A DNA stretch of 64,000 nucleotides from Bin87 sp965261195 (GTDB lineage: Bacteria; Chloroflexota; Dehalococcoidia; Lucifugimonadales; UBA3495): the NCBI GenBank assembly GCA_965261195.1, contig CBDHDC010000001.1:26704-90703 (forward strand), written 5' to 3'. Below, piece after piece: positions 1 to 7,326 of the stretch. Position 1 is the first letter of the stretch. Each line of letters starts with the position of its first letter. The notes beneath the pieces were generated by a model, which was given only the letters and a program-made list of their open reading frames with translations, was not told the DNA's origin and did not search any database. A program made the translations under genes and the position numbers.

Positions 1-1
1 C

Positions 2-898
2 ATCTGTCCCTCCCTGATGCCGCTGCTCAGCCACATCGCCGCACGCACCAGGAAGATCCGAATCGGTGCCGGCGTCAGCGTCCTGCCTTTCCACAACCCC
101 ATTTTCCTGGCAGAAGAGAGCGCCATGCTGGACGTGCTGAGCAATGGCAGGCTGGACTTCGGAGTTGGACGCGGGTCGGCGGACTACGAGTACGGCAACT
201 TCAATGTCGACTTTGATACCCGGGACGGGCGAACTCAAGAGGCCCTGGACATTATCCTGGGGCTGTGGAGCCAGTCCGATTTCAGTTTTCAAGGGGAATT
301 TTATCAGGTGAAAGACCTTACGATAGCTCCCCGGCCGGTGCAGCAGCCCCATCCCCCGGTGTACCTGGCCGTATCCCGCACCCCGGCCAGCGTGGACGTT
401 GCCGTTTCGCGCGACCTTCCCATCCTGACCAGCTTTTCTACCCCGGAGGCCGATAACCTGGGTCTGTTTTCCCTTTACGCTGAACGCTGCGCCGCCGTCG
501 GAAAGGAACTTCCTATAGAAGAAATGCCCTATTTCCGGTTTGTGTACCTGGAGGAAGACGAACAGACAGCACGGGAATACCCCCGGCCGTCCCTGACCTG
601 GGTCCGGGACCTTGGCGGTTATCGGCGCAACTTGACCCACGGCGATGAAATCAATGTGGACCTGGACCACTGGCGCCGAACCCGGACCGTCGAACCGGCC
701 AGCTATGAGTCGGAACTGGAGACCACTGCCTACTTCGGCACACCGCAGCAATGTGTGCAGCGAATCACCAAGTTACGGGACGAACACGGCATCGGGTATT
801 TTGGCGCCAGCATGTCCTTCGGCAGCATGGAGCACTCCAGGGTATTGCGCTCAATGGAGCTTTTCGCCAAGGAAGTGATGCCCAAGTTCCGGTCATAG
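2..898 (+). CDS. Luciferase-like flavin monooxygenase, 5' partial
   Basis: C-terminal about 298 residues of a luciferase-like monooxygenase (LLM class, FMN or F420 dependent TIM barrel). The frame is open to the window edge and the residues before the first ATG (ICPSL, then MPLLSHIAARTRKIRIG) fit the family, so the true start lies upstream. Typical signatures are the VSVLPFHNPIFLAEE strand-helix, the LDVLSNGRLDFGVGRG motif, and a C-terminal segment FGTPQQCVQRITKL that closes the flavin site. Family members oxidise small organic substrates; the substrate here cannot be told. It starts a same-strand series of catabolic genes, but a 187-base gap separates it from the next one. Confidence 0.88.
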   Translation: MCPSLMPLLSHIAARTRKIRIGAGVSVLPFHNPIFLAEESAMLDVLSNGRLDFGVGRGSADYEYGNFNVDFDTRDGRTQEALDIILGLWSQSDFSFQGEFYQVKDLTIAPRPVQQPHPPVYLAVSRTPASVDVAVSRDLPILTSFSTPEADNLGLFSLYAERCAAVGKELPIEEMPYFRFVYLEEDEQTAREYPRPSLTWVRDLGGYRRNLTHGDEINVDLDHWRRTRTVEPASYESELETTAYFGTPQQCVQRITKLRDEHGIGYFGASMSFGSMEHSRVLRSMELFAKEVMPKFRS

Positions 899-1085
899 GA
901 CTGCGTCACCGACTTTTACCAGCCCAGGCCCACGGTGCCGGTCATGACGATGACGGTATCCGGGGCGACTTGAGGATCATGCTCAAGTACCAGGATGACA
1001 TTGAGGCGGGGCACACCGGGTCGCCGCGCGTCTTGCTGGCAAGTCCGCGTAACCGCGGCCACCGCAGTGGAAGGAGACGCATCCA

Positions 1086-2288
1086 ATGGCCATTCCCGAG
1101 AAACCTCAAAAAGCAGCCGTCATCGGCGCGGGCATCCTGGGCGCCGCCATCGCCTGGCGCCTGGCCCATCGCGGCGTCCACGTCGCCCTCATCGACAAGG
1201 GCCAGCCTGGCCACGGCGCGTCGAGCCACAGCTTTGCCTGGATCAATGCCGGGGCGAAAGAACCCATCGGGTATCACGACCTGAACCGCCGCTCCCTGGA
1301 GATGTGGCCCCGTTGCGCTGCCGGGATGGGCGATGATGGCGATCCGGACAGCGTCGGCCTCCGCTGGGGCGGAAAGGTTTCCTGGGAATCCGACCCGGTC
1401 GCCGCCGAAGAATTGGTGGCCCGGGTGCGGCAGCTACAGTCCTGGGGCTACCCGACCCGCCTGATCGACGCGGGCGAGCTCAAGCGCTTGGAACCGGGGC
1501 TGGACGTCGGCCCGGTGGCTGCCGCCGAGTACAGTCCCAACGAAAGCCAGGTGGAGCCGCAGATGGTGGTCGATGCCTGCCTGCGCCGCCTTCGCGAAAT
1601 GGGTTGTGAGATTAATCCGGACACGGAAGTTTGTGGATTTGAGCAGGATGATGATGGCCGGATCCACGGCCTGGCAACCAGCTCTGGCTTCAGGGATGTG
1701 GATGCAGTGGTCATCGCCGCGGGCACCGGGACCACCGGCCTGGCGGCCCTGGCTGGCATCAACGTGCCCCAGGCGGAAAGTCCCGGGGTGGTGATACGGA
1801 CGAACCCGATGCCGCCCCTGCTCCACAATGTGCCGGTGGTATACGCGCCACCCCTGGGCGATGGCCGCCGGGAGATTCATCTGCGACAGTGCGCCGACGG
1901 TCGCCTGATGATCGGGGAAGGCGACCAGGAGAGTCTGGCCGAAGACGACACCCAGGCCCACGCCGACGACCTGCTGGCCCGGGCCAGCCGCTATCTGCCG
2001 GGACTCGCCGGTGCGCAGGCCGTTCCGGTGCCGGTGGGCTGGCGTCCCATGCCGCTGGACGGCTATCCGGTGATAGGGTTTGCGTCCGAGGCGCCCAACC
2101 TGTACGTTGCCCTCACCCACAGCGGCGTTACCCTGGCTCCGGCATTGAGCGAGTTGGCCACCCAGGAAATTTGCGACGGGACGCCGGCGGACGCGGTGCT
2201 GGGGCCCTATCGTCCGCAAAGGTTCGCCGGTCTGACACCCGAGGAAATGGCGGCGGCCAACCACCCCCGCGCCGCCAAGCTCCATTAA
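1086..2288 (+). CDS. FAD-dependent oxidoreductase (DAO family)
   Basis: 400-residue D-amino-acid-oxidase-type flavoprotein. The N-terminus has the Rossmann FAD motif AVIGAGILGAAIAWRLAHRG followed by an acidic strand end (ALIDKG, about residues 10-40). The C-terminus carries the usual second FAD contact region (PVGWRPMPLDGYPVIGF, then LTHSGVTLAP). The family deaminates or demethylates amines and amino acids in the cytoplasm with FAD; glycine oxidase-like or sarcosine oxidase-like activity is possible but the substrate is not determined. The ATG is preceded by an AAGGAGA Shine-Dalgarno. Length is normal for the family. Confidence 0.88.
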   Translation: MAIPEKPQKAAVIGAGILGAAIAWRLAHRGVHVALIDKGQPGHGASSHSFAWINAGAKEPIGYHDLNRRSLEMWPRCAAGMGDDGDPDSVGLRWGGKVSWESDPVAAEELVARVRQLQSWGYPTRLIDAGELKRLEPGLDVGPVAAAEYSPNESQVEPQMVVDACLRRLREMGCEINPDTEVCGFEQDDDGRIHGLATSSGFRDVDAVVIAAGTGTTGLAALAGINVPQAESPGVVIRTNPMPPLLHNVPVVYAPPLGDGRREIHLRQCADGRLMIGEGDQESLAEDDTQAHADDLLARASRYLPGLAGAQAVPVPVGWRPMPLDGYPVIGFASEAPNLYVALTHSGVTLAPALSELATQEICDGTPADAVLGPYRPQRFAGLTPEEMAAANHPRAAKLH

Positions 2289-2533
2289 CCCTTGAAGTGA
2301 TCCTGCTCAAGGTCGTGGACCCAAGCGGTGGTTGAGTCTTCAACGTGTGTTGCGGATCTTCCGCGGTCCATGGGCGGGCCGCAAGTGCCGCATATCCGGC
2401 CACCTGCTCTCCTACGGACCACCGGATCTGGAGGTTTGAACTCCGCTGAACGTCCGCCAAGGCGGGCACCGAGTCTTCATCGACAATCAGATGGTCCCCT
2501 GCCCGCCGAACGCCCGTAAAACTACAGGGCCCA

Positions 2534-3205
2534 CTAGGCCGGAAAGATGCGCTGGTATATCCCAGGAGACCCGGTCTCATGCACCATGTGGGGCCGGATT
2601 TCGCTGTTCCAGACCGGGGTTACCAGGGTTCGCCAACCGTCCCAGGCGGGGCTTTCCGACACGGCCACGGATTCCATCTCGTGTACCGTCATGTACTTGG
2701 GTTGTCCCTCAACCGCCTCAAACCGGCGGTTGCGAATGTAGCCGGGGACCTTGTAACACTCGGGCAGACGTTCCGTGTTGTAGGCGTCGTTGAACTTCGC
2801 TTCCAACTCCGGAGGCACCGACATCCGGCCCACCAGAAGCGTCGGGGACATGTCGCCCTCGGCGGTTTCCCGAGGCAACTCGTCAGGGAAAATCAGCCGG
2901 TAAAGGTTGCGAATGTAGTTCTGCCCCACCACGCTGGGGGACATTCGTTGGCTCCATTCCGTGGGGTTCTCGTGCTGGTGACGCCAGGCGTCGGAGTGGA
3001 AGGTCTCGGCCTGGTCCAGCTCGTAGCAGGCCAGGTACTTGGGGCTATCCTGATGCGCCTCGTACCGGGCCGCGCTCAACACGCCGGGAATGGATAGCCG
3101 CTCCGGCAGGTGCTCCTCGTTGTACCAGCGGTTGAACTCCTCCTCCACCTCGGGGGGAACATCGGTAAAGACCATCAACATTCCTCTACCCTTTGTCTCT
3201 GCCAT
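2534..3205 (-). CDS. Two-repeat dimeric alpha/beta-barrel (EthD-like) protein
   Basis: 223 residues made of two similar halves. Residues about 9-105 contain MLMVFTDVPPEVEEEFNRWYNEEHLPERLSIPG (split here: VFTDVPPEVEEEFNRWYN and EEHLPERLSIPG); residues about 125-215 repeat the pattern (RMSVPPELEAKFNDAYNTE, RLPECYKVPGYI). This is the ferredoxin-like dimeric barrel fold seen in EthD, DUF4286 and related small catabolic proteins, which usually act as accessory or ring-opening enzymes. Start chosen at ATG with GGAGGTCGAGG upstream. It is transcribed divergently from the SMP-30 gene across a 270-base gap. The exact function is not recognisable. Confidence 0.72.
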   Translation of the reverse strand: MAETKGRGMLMVFTDVPPEVEEEFNRWYNEEHLPERLSIPGVLSAARYEAHQDSPKYLACYELDQAETFHSDAWRHQHENPTEWSQRMSPSVVGQNYIRNLYRLIFPDELPRETAEGDMSPTLLVGRMSVPPELEAKFNDAYNTERLPECYKVPGYIRNRRFEAVEGQPKYMTVHEMESVAVSESPAWDGWRTLVTPVWNSEIRPHMVHETGSPGIYQRIFPA

Positions 3206-3475
3206 CCTCGACCTCCAGAATCGATTTAACGGGGTCGCTCTTCGTGAGCATCAGTCCCGCCGGACCGTTGCTTATACGGCCCCTGGCCTGCTGAGCATGG
3301 TATAGTCAGCGGCGGATACGAGTCAACGAAGTGGCCAGGCAAGAGATGGAGGCCTGGCAGCCATATCATCGGTTGGAAAACGGCATCCGCCAAATCTCCG
3401 AAAGTCTGAGGGAGACGGTCATCAGTCCATCGGTGGAGCAACGCCATCCCGACAAACCAGTTTCAGGAGGCTACC

Positions 3476-4381
3476 ATGCCCGATAATTTGGACCAAATCG
3501 TAGAATCCTCCGCGGCGGAGCGGCTGGCCACCGGGTTCGAGTTCACCGAAGGGCCCCTGTGGCACCCGGAAGGCCACTTGTTATTCGTGAACAACCGCAT
3601 CAACGTCATCTATCGCCTGACGCCCGGCGGCGAACCCGAGGTCATACGGGAAAACAGCGGGGCCGCCAACGGCCTGACCTTCGACCTTGAGGGCAGGCTG
3701 ATAATGTGCGAAGGGGACAACCGGCAGATGACCCGTTGGGAACCCGGCGGCTCCATCACCGTAATCGCCGACCGCTGGGAGGGCAAGCGGATACACCGGC
3801 CCAACGATGTGGTGTGCCGCTCCGACGGCAGCATCTACTTCACCAGCCCCGGCGGCCGGCTGCCCCCGGAAGAGCGGGAAATTGACTTCCACGGAATCCA
3901 CCGGATCGCCCCCGATGGCACAGTGACCGCCGTGGTCACCGACTTGGAATCGCCCAACGGCCTGGCCTTCTCTCCCGACGAGACCATTCTGTATGCCGAC
4001 AATACCCGCCGCGACGACGAATGTGCGGCGGAGAAGGAACGGGGCGAGGTTTGTACCCACCAGTACATCCGGGCCTACGACGTGGCCCCGGACGGCTCGG
4101 TGAGCAATAGCCGCCTGTTCGCCAACATGCACTCGGCGGAGGACGGCGTCCCCGATGGGATGAAGGTTGATTCCGAAGGACGGGTGTACTGCACCGGCGC
4201 GGGGGGAGTTTGGGTCTTCGAGCCGGACGGTTCCCTGGTTGGGATAATCCGGCTGCCCGAGATTCCGGCCAACTGCGCATGGGGCGACGCCGACTGCCGT
4301 ACCATGTACTTCACCGCCCGCAGCTCGGTCTACCGGCTTCGGATGAAGACCACCGGAATCAACCCCTGGCGGGGCGGCTGA
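3476..4381 (+). CDS. SMP-30/gluconolactonase/LRE family lactonase
   Basis: 301-residue six-bladed beta-propeller of the SMP-30/gluconolaconase/LRE-like family. Visible motifs are the N-terminal FTEGPLWHPEGHLLFVNN (metal-binding Glu in FTEGP), the RPNDVVCRSDGSIYFTSP blade with the conserved metal-ligand Asn, LESPNGLAFSPDETILY, and the late Asp motif in DGVPDGMKVDSEGRVYCT. Members hydrolyse sugar lactones or other esters using a divalent metal. Start chosen at the ATG preceded by AGGAGG. It lies 49 bases before the deacetylase-like gene on the same strand, so co-transcription is likely. Substrate is not determined. Confidence 0.9.
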   Translation: MPDNLDQIVESSAAERLATGFEFTEGPLWHPEGHLLFVNNRINVIYRLTPGGEPEVIRENSGAANGLTFDLEGRLIMCEGDNRQMTRWEPGGSITVIADRWEGKRIHRPNDVVCRSDGSIYFTSPGGRLPPEEREIDFHGIHRIAPDGTVTAVVTDLESPNGLAFSPDETILYADNTRRDDECAAEKERGEVCTHQYIRAYDVAPDGSVSNSRLFANMHSAEDGVPDGMKVDSEGRVYCTGAGGVWVFEPDGSLVGIIRLPEIPANCAWGDADCRTMYFTARSSVYRLRMKTTGINPWRGG

Positions 4382-4430
4382 CCGGCCCTCTTGCAGGGGC
4401 GCCTGGCGGATGCAAAGGAGGAGCCATCTT

Positions 4431-5324
4431 ATGGCAGGACGCGACCTGATCGGCTACGGCCCCAATTCGCCGGTGGTGGAATGGCCCAATGGCGCCCGGA
4501 TTGCCGTATCGTTTGTCGTCAACTACGAGGAAGGGTCGGAAAATTCCATCCTGGATGGGGACCCTCATGGCGAGACGGTTGGCGAGTCGCCGTCGCCGGT
4601 AGCCAGGGGAGAGAGGGACCTGGCAAATGAGTCTTTCTTCGAGTATGGGAGCCGGGTCGGCGTCTGGCGCATACTCGACCTGCTGGACGAGTATGGCGTC
4701 AACTCGACATTTTTCGCCTGCGCCCTGGCACTGGAGCGCAACCCGGAAGTGGGGCCGGAGGTCGTCCGCCGGGGACACGAGGTAATGGGCCACGGCAACC
4801 GCTGGGAAGAATACTACAAGATGGACCGGGAGGCTGAACGGCAGGCCATCCATGAGGCGGTGGCCTCCATCACCCGCACCACCGGGCAGCGTCCGCTGGG
4901 GTGGTACACGCGTTACGGACCCAGCGTGAACACCCGGGAACTGGTGGTGGCGGAAGGCGGGTTCGTCTACGACTGCAACGCCTACAACGACGACCTGCCC
5001 TATTACACTGAGGTCCACGGAAACCCGTGGCTGGTGGTGCCCTACTCGTTGGAGGTCAACGACTACGGGTTCTGGCGTGGCCAGTTGTCCACGCCCAACG
5101 ACTTCTTCGAGTCGGCGCGCAACTGTTTCGACACTCTCTACCGGGAGGGAGCGACCCACCCCAAGATGATGTCGGTGGGACTCCATTGCCGCATCATCGG
5201 CAAGCCGGCCCGGGCTGCGGCGCTGCGCCGGTTCCTGGAATATGTGAAGGGCAAGCCCGATGTTTGGCTGCCCCGGCGCATCGACATCGCCCGGTGGTGG
5301 CTGGACAATTACCCGGCCCAGTAA
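4431..5324 (+). CDS. Polysaccharide deacetylase family protein (PuuE allantoinase-like)
   Basis: 298 residues from the ATG that follows AAAGGAGGAGCC. NodB-homology fold: the N-terminal strand (GARIAVSFVVNYEEGSE), GDPHGETVGESPS, FEYGSRVGVWRILDLLDEYG, the GHEVMGHGNRWEEY segment with metal-binding histidines, and a late LHCRIIGKPARAAALRRFL helix. The pattern matches the cofactor-independent allantoinase/cyclic-imide hydrolase (PuuE-like) branch rather than secreted chitin deacetylases, and there is no signal peptide, so it is probably cytoplasmic. The family opens cyclic amides or deacetylates; the substrate is inferred only at that level. Likely co-transcribed with the upstream lactonase. Confidence 0.85.
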   Translation: MAGRDLIGYGPNSPVVEWPNGARIAVSFVVNYEEGSENSILDGDPHGETVGESPSPVARGERDLANESFFEYGSRVGVWRILDLLDEYGVNSTFFACALALERNPEVGPEVVRRGHEVMGHGNRWEEYYKMDREAERQAIHEAVASITRTTGQRPLGWYTRYGPSVNTRELVVAEGGFVYDCNAYNDDLPYYTEVHGNPWLVVPYSLEVNDYGFWRGQLSTPNDFFESARNCFDTLYREGATHPKMMSVGLHCRIIGKPARAAALRRFLEYVKGKPDVWLPRRIDIARWWLDNYPAQ

Positions 5325-5656
5325 ACGAGGACCAGTTTTGGTTGACCTGATTGCCCGGCCATACTGCTCTCCCTTCTGGTTGCGAACTCCCAAGACCATC
5401 AATTCAAAACGGTTGGACTGACAGGACAAATCGATAATTGGGGGGAAACAAAAATCAGAAGCGAGGCAACAATTTAGACCAGAGAAGTAGAGTGTTACTC
5501 TGGGTCAATCGTGCGGGGAGGGGGACGAGGATGAAACGGTACGAGGTCAGTGCATCCCAGTGGCGGCTGAATTTATCGTGGGTGAATGTATGGAAATGGA
5601 CGGCGGCCAGGCCGCCTGAGCCATCAAGGTCAGCGCACCCTTTCGGAGGAAGGCAG
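5325..5656. other. Intergenic, no gene seen
   Basis: 332 bases between the deacetylase and the SnoaL-like gene. Open frames here do not resemble known proteins; the last bases contain the GGAGGAAGGC ribosome binding site of the next gene. Confidence 0.5.
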
Positions 5657-6124
5657 ATGGTGAGTTTAGAGGACATCGAACGCAGGCTTCGGGCCCTGGA
5701 AGATGTAGAGGAGATCAAGCGTCTCAAGGCCCGTTACTGCACCTACTGCGACGACAACTATGACGCCGACAAGATCGCCAGCCTGTTTGTCGAAGACGCG
5801 ATTTGGGACGGCGGCATTCGGGGCAAAGCTGAAGGACGGGATGGAATCCGCAACTTCTTCGTCAACGCTTCGAAGAGGCTGCCCTTCGCCATTCACATGG
5901 TGATGAACCCCATCATCGAGGTTAATGGGGACGCTGCCACCGGCATCTGGTACCTGTTCCAAGCGTGCACCTACGCAGACGGCGACCGGGCGGTATGGGG
6001 ATCGGCAAGGTACGACGAAGAGTACGTCAGGGTAAACGGCGTCTGGATGTTCAAACACCTGAAGCTAACGTCCCACTTCTGGACCCCCTTCAACGAAGGG
6101 TGGGTCAAGGCCCAATTCGTGTAG
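5657..6124 (+). CDS. SnoaL-like / NTF2 domain protein
   Basis: 155 residues. The start is the ATG preceded by GGAGGAAGGCAG; a longer upstream frame is low-complexity and unlikely to be translated. The sequence is a SnoaL_4 type NTF2 cone: LEDVEEIKRLKARYCTYCDD helix, SLFVEDAIWDGG (catalytic-type Asp and Trp), GRDGIRNFFV, HMVMNPIIEVNGDAATGIWY and RYDEEYVRVNGVWMFKHLKL strands. Such proteins act as dehydratases, isomerases or ring-hydroxylase partners in catabolism of small aromatics and polyketides. It is followed after 2 bases by an SDR start, so the two probably formed an operon before the SDR was destroyed. Confidence 0.85.
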   Translation: MVSLEDIERRLRALEDVEEIKRLKARYCTYCDDNYDADKIASLFVEDAIWDGGIRGKAEGRDGIRNFFVNASKRLPFAIHMVMNPIIEVNGDAATGIWYLFQACTYADGDRAVWGSARYDEEYVRVNGVWMFKHLKLTSHFWTPFNEGWVKAQFV

Positions 6125-6126
6125 GC

Positions 6127-6201
6127 ATGGGGACCATGGGTCAGATGGACGGAATGGTCGCAATCGTCACCGGCGCCAGCCGAGGACTGGGGCAGGCCCT
6201 A
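6127..6201 (+). pseudogene. Short-chain dehydrogenase N-terminus, interrupted by IS630
   Basis: About 22 codons encode MDGMVAIVTGASRGLGQAL, the NAD(P)-binding TGxxxGxG start of an SDR enzyme. The reading frame is cut at 6200 by the GTAGTCAGTCAA end of an IS630 element inserted at a TA. No SDR remainder is found after the element, so the rest was lost, presumably by deletion together with the far end of the IS. Confidence 0.8.
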
Positions 6202-6984
6202 GTAGTCAGTCAACTTTGGAATCAAAAGGGTAGAGGCGGTGGAGTTTGGTTCGAGCATCCTGGGTTTTGAACCGCCAGTTGATACCAACTCGGGCGGCGT
6301 TGCGCTCCCGCACCAGTGCCTGGACTTCCCTCCCGAGAGCCTCCTCGTCGGGGAGCCGCTGCTTCAGGCAGCAGCGGGACAGTACGCTGAACTCGATTTC
6401 CGCCATGTTCAACCAACTCCCGTGCTTCGGAGTGTAGTGGACCTCCAGCCGTTTCGCAATCCGCCGGGCCTCGGCCGCTGGGAACGTCTCGTACAGCGGC
6501 GCCGCGCGGTGGGTGTTGAGATTGTCCAGGACCACCCGCACCACCGGGGTCTCCGGATGGGCTTCATCCACCAGCCAGCGCATCTGGTGGGCGAAGTCCT
6601 GCATGGTGCGCCGCTGGGTCACCGCCACCTGCCGCCACCCGGCCAGCGGCTCGCAGGCCAGGAACAGGTTTCGGGCGCCTTCCCTGCGGTACTCGTAGTC
6701 CTGCCGCAGGGGAAGTCCAGGCCGGAGCGGCAGTGAGGGCCGAGTCTCCGCCAGCAACTGGGTGGAGGTCTCGTCAAAGCAGACCACCGGACGCTGGGGG
6801 TCATACGGTTCGGCGTACAGGTCCAGCGCTTCCTCCATGTTGGCCACGAACTCGGCGCTCACCTTGGGGATGCACCACTCCTGCTTCTGCCACGGCTTGA
6901 GAACGTTTTTTTGAGACGCTTACGCACTCCCTCGTGGGACATGGAGGACGCCAGCCCCAGTTCCACCACCTTGCCAGCCAATGG
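6202..6984 (-). mobile_element. IS630-family element, truncated (copy 1)
   Basis: One terminal repeat (GTAGTCAGTCAA at 6202) is present next to a target TA. The element holds an intact downstream transposase frame and only the last part of the upstream HTH frame (GKVVELGLASSMSHEGVRKRLKK). At about 6984 the sequence changes abruptly to an IS1380-type transposase tail, so the distal terminal repeat and HTH domain are missing. Close relative of copy 2 at 15812. Confidence 0.82.
6206..6862 (-). CDS. IS630-family transposase, DDE domain (orfB, copy 1)
   Basis: 218 residues of the DDE_3 catalytic domain. The triad is visible in VVCFDET (Asp), VRVVLDNLNTH (Asp) and SWLNMAEIE (Glu). In a full element this domain is made as an HTH-DDE fusion after a frameshift at a run of A residues: minus-strand A7 at 6906-6912, with the downstream frame reading NVLKPWQKQEWCIPKVS into the start given here. 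Because the HTH part is truncated, this copy is probably not active by itself. Confidence 0.85.
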   Translation of the reverse strand: MSAEFVANMEEALDLYAEPYDPQRPVVCFDETSTQLLAETRPSLPLRPGLPLRQDYEYRREGARNLFLACEPLAGWRQVAVTQRRTMQDFAHQMRWLVDEAHPETPVVRVVLDNLNTHRAAPLYETFPAAEARRIAKRLEVHYTPKHGSWLNMAEIEFSVLSRCCLKQRLPDEEALGREVQALVRERNAARVGINWRFKTQDARTKLHRLYPFDSKVD

Positions 6985-7085
6985 TTCAGCCCGACGCCGT
7001 AGTTGAGGTCTCGGATGGCATTCTCGATCTCGGCGTGGCGGCGATGATCAGCCTCCAGTTCCAGGGTCTCTCCGTCCCGGTCTGT
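6985..7085 (-). pseudogene. IS1380-family transposase tail, fragment
   Basis: About 33 codons on the minus strand reading RDGETLELEADHRRHAEIE and NAIRDLNYGVGLNH, which match the region around the catalytic Glu of IS1380 transposases. It is fused directly to the IS630 sequence. A different piece (N-terminus) of an IS1380 transposase lies at 14.15 kb on the opposite strand. Confidence 0.6.
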
Positions 7086-7215
7086 GCCGGCCTGTGACGG
7101 CCGAGTCCAGCGCATCCCACATCCACTCCGACAACTCCCGCCCGCTCCAGTTCGCCGACGCTCCCCAGGTAGCCTCCTGCTCCGGCGTCATGGTGAGCTC
7201 CACCTGGTCGTTCAT
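7048..7215 (-). pseudogene. Small RHH-like protein, 3' end replaced by IS debris
   Basis: Starts MNDQVELTMTPEQEATW and contains SGRELSEWMWDALDSAV, then runs into transposase debris. The core closely resembles the C-terminus of the protein at 40719-41216 (VEITLTRSQED... SGQELAEWMREALDSAV), so it looks like a remnant of the same ribbon-helix-helix-like family. GGGAGG lies just before the ATG but is unusually close. Confidence 0.45.
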
Positions 7216-7259
7216 GCCTCCCGGAAAGGCTGCGCAAGGCCGACGGACGAGCCACATCC

Positions 7260-7290
7260 CAGCCCCTTCGACAAGCTCAGGCCCAACGGG
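7260..7290. repeat. REP-like palindromic repeat
   Basis: Contains CCCTTCGACAAGCTCAGG followed by an AACGGG motif, a dispersed short repeat common in the intergenic DNA of many bacterial genomes. Confidence 0.45.
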
Positions 7291-7326
7291 CGTTGTCAAC
7301 CATATTTGTCGGTTTGGCGTCAATCA

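Noticed and set aside
4359..5429. 356-codon minus-strand frame over the deacetylase
   Set aside because: No recognisable motifs, and the plus-strand gene has family motifs and a good ribosome binding site.
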